From contig JBAXVX010000007.1 in assembly GCA_037128705.1 (NCBI GenBank), positions 55,195-119,194 on the forward strand: a DNA stretch of 64,000 nt, given 5' to 3'. The notes under the pieces were generated by a model that made no database searches, had not been told where the DNA came from, and was given only the letters and a program-made list of their open reading frames with translations. The position numbers were made by a program, and so were the translations under genes. Shown in pieces: positions 58,518-64,000 of this stretch. Positions within the stretch are counted from its first letter, which is position 1. Each line of letters opens with the position of its first letter. The DNA comes from CAIVAT01 sp037128705. Lineage in GTDB: Bacteria > Bacteroidota > Bacteroidia > Bacteroidales > FEN-979.

Positions 58518-61500
58518 ATGAAAACGTCGATACTCTCCGGCAGGTACCTCATCGCTCTTGTGGTTGTTTTCCTATGGCCCTTTCTGCTTTTTGGACAAAA
58601 CTCAAGCCGGAGAGCGATGCCGGGAGTCTACCCGCAACCGGCCCGGATGCATGATTCGGTTTTGGCCGTCAGGCTGCCATTACTGCACCTTCCTGAAATG
58701 TACCGGAACAGGTCCCTGCCTGCCGTAGTCGATAATTCTAAGAATGAATACTGGCCGGGAATCAAAGATCAGTACATCTTTTTCACCTGCCAGCAATTTT
58801 GCGGTGTGGCCTATGTGTATGGCTACGAAATAAACCGGTTGAGGAACCAGCCCGGGTGGTATTGGGAAAACAGCTATCCGGCCCATTACACCTGGAATTT
58901 CATGAACCAGGGCAAACGATACGTCGGGGCTAACTATCTCCAGAGTTTCGAGGTGATCAGGCAGCAGGGACATATGACCTCCAACGACTTCGGGCTCGAT
59001 ACCGTCGCTTCTTTTCTGGGTTGGATCAGCGGATATGATAAATACTACCGGGGCATGTTCAACCATCTGAAGCAGGTATCCGCCATTGAGGTCAACAGTG
59101 CTGCCGGAATAAACACCCTGAAAAATTACCTGTTCGACCATCTCAACGGATCGCCCACCGGCGGCATTGCCTGCTTTTCAACCAACAGCGCCACGCTGAA
59201 CAATATGCCAACACTGCCTGCAGGAACACCGGAGGAGGGCAAAAATGTGATCATTGCCTGGCTGACCGATCCGGTTCATGGAATGACGGTTGTAGGTTAC
59301 AATGATTCGATCAGGTATGATGTGAACGGGGATGGTAAATATACCAATGAAGTCGATATCAACGGAGACGGCGTGGTTGATGCACGCGATTGGGAGATCG
59401 GCGGTTTCAGGATCGCCAATTCCTATGGGAGCTGGTGGAGCAATGAAGGATTTGTGTATGCCTTGTACCGCTCGTTTGCCCTGAATTATACCGAAGGGGG
59501 CGTCTGGAATAACAGGGTGTATGTCCTGGATGCCGATACGGGCTACCGGCCCCTGCTGACGATGAAAGTCAAACTGACCCACGACTCACGCGACAAAATC
59601 AGGATATTGGCCGGGGTTAGCAGCGATACAAGCCGCCAGGAGCCCGACCACGTCATTGATTTCCCGATCTTCAATTACCAGGGCGGGCCCCTGGTCATGC
59701 AGGGCATCGACTCATTGCCGGATGCCGGAACCATTGAATTTGGCCTTGATGCGACACAGCTGCTAAACTTTGTTTCAAGTAACAGACCGGCGCGTTATTT
59801 CCTGATGATTGATGAACGGGATCCTTCCGATCTGGGGCAGGGGACCATTCAGCAGGCCTCTTTCATCAACTATCAGAATGAGCCCAGGGAATTTGCATTA
59901 ACCAATGAAAATGTCGTCATAAAAAACAACGGTCTTACGCTGATTTCTGTGGTTGCTGCACTGGAAAAACCAGTGGTTCAGATCACAACCGGCAGCCTGC
60001 CGCCGGCGACTCCGGGGCAGCCCTACCAGGTACTGCTGGAAGCATCAGGCGGGAAACAACCTTACGACTGGTCTATCCCCGGAAATTACACAAAGCTTCC
60101 TTCATTGGGGACAATGCCCGCCATCACCGGAACCTCCGTATTTTCTACGCAGGAATACATCTCCTATACTGCCGTGGCGCTGCCCTTCAGTTTCCCCTTC
60201 TATGGAAAGAGGTATGACAGCCTCTATATAAACAATTACGGGTTTGTCAGCTTCGATTCGCAGTATTTGCCCGAGCCCTACTTAACCGATGAGATGAATA
60301 TGCTGGAGATGTTCCCTTCCATCGCGCCATCATTTTCACAGGAATATGCATACCTCCTGTACAGTAAGAATGACGGCATCTGGTACCAGGCCGATGCCAC
60401 GCACGCCATTATCCGTTGGAAGGCCTCCGTGATGAATTATCAAAGCAGTTCGGTCGACGATTTTGCCCTGATCCTTTATCCCGGCGGCCAGTTCGAATTT
60501 CGCTACGGAACCATGAACAACCAGGGATTCCAGCATAAATTTTTCGCAGGCGTTTCAAAGGGGGACAACCAGAATTTTATGCTCGAAACGCAATGGAATG
60601 CCAATGAACTCTCGGGGAAGAGTTTCCGGTTTTTACCCCCGGTGATGCCTTCGGGACTGACCCTGGGCGGGGATGGTTTACTTGCCGTTTCTCAGGCCGA
60701 TTCATCAAGAATCTATGACCTGCCTGTCCGGGTGACCGATGCCGGGAAGATGACGGATGACAAGCTCCTCATGCTTTCAAACGGCTTGGAAATAGCACAT
60801 GAACTGATGTGCACCACCGGTAATAAACTTGAATTCGGTCTTCCGTCTTGCATGAGGCTTGTGCTTACCAATACGGGTTCTCAACCCCTTCACAACCTCA
60901 CAGTCAGGATCAGTTCTGCAGATTCCCTGGTTCAGATCACCGACAGCCTGCTTGCCGTCCCGCTGCTTCAACCCGGGGTTCCGCTTTCCTTCCCGACCGC
61001 CTTTTCCTTCGGCCTGACTAATATTCTTCCCAATAATTTTCCTGTTGGATTTACGCTGCATGTACAATCCGGAGAAAAGCACTGGGAAAAAGCCGTTGAA
61101 TTCACGGTGGCTGCGCCTGAAATGGTGATTGAATCACCCGGGATACGGGATGGGGATGATGACATCCTCGACCCCGGTGAGGTTGGAGATCTTGTGGTGA
61201 TTGTAAAAAATTTATCTGAAAAGATGGCTCAGAACCAAAGGTTAAAATTGACCTCCACGGGATCAATGATTTCCATCCTTTCATCGCCGGAGATATCCAT
61301 TGATCATTTCAACGGCCACAGTTCCGGTGAGTTCCGGTTTCAGATCAAAGCCTCCCGGGATGCCCTGCCCGGCAGTATCATTCCGTTTCAGATCCTGCTG
61401 AACGATTCAACAGGAATAATTAAAATGCTGGATTTCAGTGTGCCGGTCGGGATCAAACAGGTGGCACTGGTCAACCTGGCCTCGGAGGTTGCTTCAGCGA

Positions 61501-62591
61501 AGGCCATGGCCAAAGTGCTTGACAGCCTGCATGTCTCTTTTGATACACTCAGTTCCCTGCAATTCGATTTTAACCGTTATGGGAGTATTTTTCTGATCCT
61601 GGGAACAGCCAATTCGGGAAGCCATACCCTGAAAGAATCGGAAGGGGTGATCCTGGCCGATTACCTCAAACGGGGAGGAAATTTGTATATAGAGGGTTAT
61701 TTTACCTGGTATTATGTGAATACAATCTCCCTGCATCCCATGTTAAAATATGCCACCAGGAAAGTCCCGGTATACTATTATCCGCGTGTGATTGGCGTTC
61801 ACGGTACCCTTGCCGATTCAATGAGTTATGCCTATTCCGCGCCTTTAAAATATGCCATCTTTACGCTTGAGCCGGTACCGCCGGCCTATTCCACCCTGGT
61901 AAATACCGATAATCCGGCCATGAGCCTTGAAACAGTGTACGATGGCGATGATTATAAAATTATTGCGACCATGCTCGATTTCAGCGCACTCGGTGGAGTC
62001 TCGCCTCCCTCATCCCAAACCATCCTGATGCAGCGCTACCTCGATTTCTTTGATTTGAACACCACGGGCCCCTATCCCTATTTTCACCCGGCGCAGAACG
62101 CGGTATGCAGGAATTGCAGCCTGGTCTTCACCGATGATTCCTATGATCATATCACCACCCGGAACTGGGAATTTGAAGGCGGTACACCCGCTGCCAGCAA
62201 CGAACAAAATCCTGTTGTGACCTATGCCGAAGCTGGAACTTTTGATGTAAAACTTACGGTTTCTGACGGGGTTCATGTCAAATCGGTTCTGAAGGAAAAC
62301 TACATAACGGTTGGAGATTGCAGTAACGTGCGTGAGGCAACCATTCCCCCGTTCCGGATCTATCCCAATCCGGCCTCGGGAACTGTAACGGTTGACTTTA
62401 GCAGGAAAACCACGGACGAATGTCACATCCGGATTTTTGATCTTGCCGGCCACCAGGTCATGGATACCCGGAAAACGGTTCCTTCAGGGAACCGGATCAG
62501 CCTCGACGTTTCGTTGTTGGGGAGGGGATTCTATTTTCTCAGCGTGCAGGCAGGTGAAATGAATGCAACATTGAAGTTGATCAGGGACTGA
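58518..62591 (+). CDS. Giant papain-like (C1) T9SS cargo protein with EF-hand-type insert
   Basis: 1357 residues, signal peptide 1-27. The N-terminal ~330 residues form a C1-type peptidase: Q85 and C91 at papain spacing (Q-x5-C), H254 in V-H-G-M-T-V-V-G, N301 in A-N-S-Y-G-S-W-W. Between H254 and N301 lies a calcium-loop insert with two D-x-N-G-D-G units (residues 268-293). Then an Ig/He_PIG-like repeat (near 510), a region of beta domains, an uncharacterised ~200-residue segment, a PKD domain (about 1205-1275) and a type A T9SS sorting domain (from P-N-P-A-S near 1287). It is a surface-exposed putative protease or adhesin. Own promoter upstream; not in an operon with the carboxylase. Confidence 0.88.
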   Translation: MKTSILSGRYLIALVVVFLWPFLLFGQNSSRRAMPGVYPQPARMHDSVLAVRLPLLHLPEMYRNRSLPAVVDNSKNEYWPGIKDQYIFFTCQQFCGVAYVYGYEINRLRNQPGWYWENSYPAHYTWNFMNQGKRYVGANYLQSFEVIRQQGHMTSNDFGLDTVASFLGWISGYDKYYRGMFNHLKQVSAIEVNSAAGINTLKNYLFDHLNGSPTGGIACFSTNSATLNNMPTLPAGTPEEGKNVIIAWLTDPVHGMTVVGYNDSIRYDVNGDGKYTNEVDINGDGVVDARDWEIGGFRIANSYGSWWSNEGFVYALYRSFALNYTEGGVWNNRVYVLDADTGYRPLLTMKVKLTHDSRDKIRILAGVSSDTSRQEPDHVIDFPIFNYQGGPLVMQGIDSLPDAGTIEFGLDATQLLNFVSSNRPARYFLMIDERDPSDLGQGTIQQASFINYQNEPREFALTNENVVIKNNGLTLISVVAALEKPVVQITTGSLPPATPGQPYQVLLEASGGKQPYDWSIPGNYTKLPSLGTMPAITGTSVFSTQEYISYTAVALPFSFPFYGKRYDSLYINNYGFVSFDSQYLPEPYLTDEMNMLEMFPSIAPSFSQEYAYLLYSKNDGIWYQADATHAIIRWKASVMNYQSSSVDDFALILYPGGQFEFRYGTMNNQGFQHKFFAGVSKGDNQNFMLETQWNANELSGKSFRFLPPVMPSGLTLGGDGLLAVSQADSSRIYDLPVRVTDAGKMTDDKLLMLSNGLEIAHELMCTTGNKLEFGLPSCMRLVLTNTGSQPLHNLTVRISSADSLVQITDSLLAVPLLQPGVPLSFPTAFSFGLTNILPNNFPVGFTLHVQSGEKHWEKAVEFTVAAPEMVIESPGIRDGDDDILDPGEVGDLVVIVKNLSEKMAQNQRLKLTSTGSMISILSSPEISIDHFNGHSSGEFRFQIKASRDALPGSIIPFQILLNDSTGIIKMLDFSVPVGIKQVALVNLASEVASAKAMAKVLDSLHVSFDTLSSLQFDFNRYGSIFLILGTANSGSHTLKESEGVILADYLKRGGNLYIEGYFTWYYVNTISLHPMLKYATRKVPVYYYPRVIGVHGTLADSMSYAYSAPLKYAIFTLEPVPPAYSTLVNTDNPAMSLETVYDGDDYKIIATMLDFSALGGVSPPSSQTILMQRYLDFFDLNTTGPYPYFHPAQNAVCRNCSLVFTDDSYDHITTRNWEFEGGTPAASNEQNPVVTYAEAGTFDVKLTVSDGVHVKSVLKENYITVGDCSNVREATIPPFRIYPNPASGTVTVDFSRKTTDECHIRIFDLAGHQVMDTRKTVPSGNRISLDVSLLGRGFYFLSVQAGEMNATLKLIRD

Positions 62592-62615
62592 CCCGCATCA
62601 TGATCAAACATTTCC

Positions 62616-62623
62616 TAACTTTG
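62616..62623 (+). promoter_or_regulatory. -7 box (TAACTTTG) of the M20 amidohydrolase gene
   Basis: TAnnTTTG match 24 nt upstream of ATG 62648 and downstream of the first codon of the longer frame at 62600; it decides for the internal start. Confidence 0.6.
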
Positions 62624-62647
62624 AACGCAATTTATCAGCGGAATCCA

Positions 62648-63862
62648 ATGAACCAACTGAAGAAAAAAATTGAAGCTTTATCCGGATCTTTCCTGGAAGA
62701 GATCATAGCCGTGAGGCGGCACCTTCACCAGAACCCGGAATTATCGTGCGAAGAATTTCTTACGGCCGATTTCATCTGCAAAAAACTGAATGAATATGGG
62801 ATCCGGTATCAGAGCGGTGTGGCGGGCACCGGCATCGTCGGTTTGATCGAGGGAAACGATCCTTCATCCGGTTGTATTGCCCTGCGTGCCGATATGGATG
62901 CCCTGCCAGTCATTGAATTAAATAAGGCCGGATATAAGTCGGCAATACCTGGTAAAATGCATGCCTGCGGACATGATGTGCACATGGCCTGCCTGCTGGG
63001 CGCCGCAAAAATTCTCCAGTCAACCAAAGATCAGTTCAGCGGAACGGTCAAGTTGTTGTTCCAGCCATCGGAAGAGTCCTATCCCGGAGGTGCCATCACG
63101 ATGATCAACGAAGGCGTTCTTGCGCATCCGGAGCCCCGGTATGTGATCGCGCAGCATGTGATAAACAACCTCAACGCCGGTGATGTCGGACTGAAATCCG
63201 GTCCCTACATGGCATCCACGGATGAGGTATTCATTACCGTGAAAGGAAAGGGAGGACATGCCGCCACCCCGAACCAGGTCATTGACCCGATTCTGATTGC
63301 CGCACACATCCTCATCGCCCTTCAGCAGATCGTCAGCCGGAATGCCGACCCGGGGATCCCTACCGTGGTATCGTTCGGGAAGATCGTTGGTGCAGGCCGT
63401 ACCAATGTCATCCCCGATGAGGTGGTAATGGAAGGAACCGTTCGCACCTACAATGAATCGTGGCGCAGGGAGGTTCACCAGCTGATGGAAAAAATGGCAA
63501 CCGGCATTGCAGAAGGAATGGGAGCCAGTTGCCAGGTAAGGATTTCGCATGGCTACCCCTTCCTGAACAATGACCCCGGCCTGACCGAAAAGTTGCGGGA
63601 CCTGGCCTCCCGTTTTTTGGGATCTGATCATGTGAAGGAACTGGACCCCCGCATGACTGCCGAGGATTTTGCCTACTTTGCCGAACGCCTGCCATCCTGC
63701 CTCTACCGGCTGGGGATTACCAATGAGGCCAGAGGGATCAATTCAAATCTCCATACCGCCACCTTCGATGTGGATGAGCACAGCCTCGAAACAGGGATGG
63801 GCCTGATGGCCTGGTTCGCCTGCAATCTCCTTCAGCCGGAAAAAATGACTGAAACGCTGTGA
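62648..63862 (+). CDS. M20D-family amidohydrolase (hippurate/IAA-amino acid type)
   Basis: 404 residues from ATG 62648. Metal-dependent hydrolase cleaving N-acyl amino acids. Motifs: A-D-M-D-A-L-P near 81-87, M-H-A-C107-G-H109-D near 104-110, P-S-E142-E143 (general base and metal ligand) and H166-V in A-Q-H-V-I. The dimerisation domain (about 185-300) is present. Cytoplasmic (no signal peptide). It follows the papain-like protein gene with its own -7 box; a long heptamer array begins 14 bp after its stop and leaves the window. Confidence 0.93.
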   Translation: MNQLKKKIEALSGSFLEEIIAVRRHLHQNPELSCEEFLTADFICKKLNEYGIRYQSGVAGTGIVGLIEGNDPSSGCIALRADMDALPVIELNKAGYKSAIPGKMHACGHDVHMACLLGAAKILQSTKDQFSGTVKLLFQPSEESYPGGAITMINEGVLAHPEPRYVIAQHVINNLNAGDVGLKSGPYMASTDEVFITVKGKGGHAATPNQVIDPILIAAHILIALQQIVSRNADPGIPTVVSFGKIVGAGRTNVIPDEVVMEGTVRTYNESWRREVHQLMEKMATGIAEGMGASCQVRISHGYPFLNNDPGLTEKLRDLASRFLGSDHVKELDPRMTAEDFAYFAERLPSCLYRLGITNEARGINSNLHTATFDVDEHSLETGMGLMAWFACNLLQPEKMTETL

Positions 63863-63876
63863 GCAATTTTTTCAAT

Positions 63877-64000
63877 ATCATTCGTGACCCACTTTCAATT
63901 TCCTGTCACGTGTCACGCGTCACGTGTCACGCGTCACGTTCTTTGTGTCACGTGTCACGCGTCACGTGTCACGCGTCACGTTCTTTGTGTCACGTGTCAC
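63877..64000 (+). repeat. Heptamer array H with 42-bp higher-order repeat, cut by window edge
   Basis: Degenerate in-phase units ATCATTC, GTGACCC, ACTTTCA and ATTTCCT lead into two identical 42-bp units (63905-63946 and 63947-63988), each five alternating GTCACGT/GTCACGC heptamers plus TCTTTGT, and the start of a third. It continues past 64000. Confidence 0.9.

Noticed and set aside
59000..59200. Loss of the catalytic Cys in the papain-like protein (Ala at the position after C95-G)
   Set aside because: Aligning C95-G96 to papain C22-G23 would make the nucleophile alanine, but Q85-x5-C91 has the papain Q19-C25 spacing and fits related Bacteroidota proteins better, so activity is plausible.
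63905..64000. Possible CRISPR array
   Set aside because: Units are 7 nt (42 nt higher order) with no 25-40 nt unique spacers and no cas genes in the window.

Overview
The window looks like a chromosomal segment of a Bacteroidota bacterium, probably a Bacteroidales-type environmental lineage. The evidence is: many start regions preceded by the TAnnTTTG -7 element typical of this phylum; type IX secretion (T9SS) C-terminal sorting domains on several secreted proteins, one of them a gingipain-type protease; Omp28 and DUF6029 proteins; and a PadR/PspC pair. I saw no phage, transposase, CRISPR, rRNA or tRNA gene. No gene-free stretch exceeds about 190 bp.

Layout. 1-4503: the edge of a class D beta-lactamase, a secreted beta-propeller, threonine aldolase, ThiL, a 33-residue lysine-rich protein and a DUF3127 protein. 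4613-11908: a leftward two-component cluster (NtrC-type activator, a very large multi-PAS/GAF kinase, a single-domain receiver and a hybrid kinase). 12081-25295: a dispersed SUF iron-sulfur region (sufB, sufC, sufD, a membrane MutS-like ATPase, sufS, then sufE and sufT), interrupted by a padR-pspC pair and a 1101-residue propeller sensor kinase. 25395-37679: housekeeping and transport genes (dxs, SDR proteins, DUF169, amino-acid permease, TauE/SafE, isoaspartyl peptidase, dCMP deaminase, a P-loop kinase, LOG, manA). 37716-45421: an extracytoplasmic cluster (TlpA-like thioredoxin, DUF6029 barrel, two Omp28 proteins with paired cysteines, a small T9SS cargo, and a C25 protease on the opposite strand). 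45502-53632: LolC/E-type permease, methyltransferase, rbfA, an Rh-type ammonium channel, an outer-membrane protein with a lipoprotein, an MsbA-like ABC exporter and a DUF1295 protein. 53702-63862: a minimal PBP4-like lipoprotein, a three-gene biotin-dependent acyl-CoA carboxylase, a 1357-residue papain-like T9SS protease and an M20 amidohydrolase.

The most unusual feature is a family of intergenic heptanucleotide tandem arrays at eight places (13535, 25311, 32021, 35946, 36663, 46741, 53653 and 63877 to the window end). Three heptamer types fit a loose GTnAnnC pattern: GTCACGY or its reverse form GTGACRC, GTCATTC and GTAAATC. They occur alone or fused in phase, and even the degenerate spacers between units are usually seven bases long. 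Six of the eight begin within about 20 bp of a stop codon, one lies about 15 bp further away, one sits between divergent genes, and one array supplies the last codons and stop of a permease gene. The last locus is organised into a 42-bp higher-order repeat that runs off the window.

A second genome-level signal is that several genes (padR, the propeller sensor, rbfA, the ABC exporter and perhaps the large PAS kinase) have a -7 box ending only 3-5 nt before their ATG, which predicts leaderless mRNAs and also fixes their starts.
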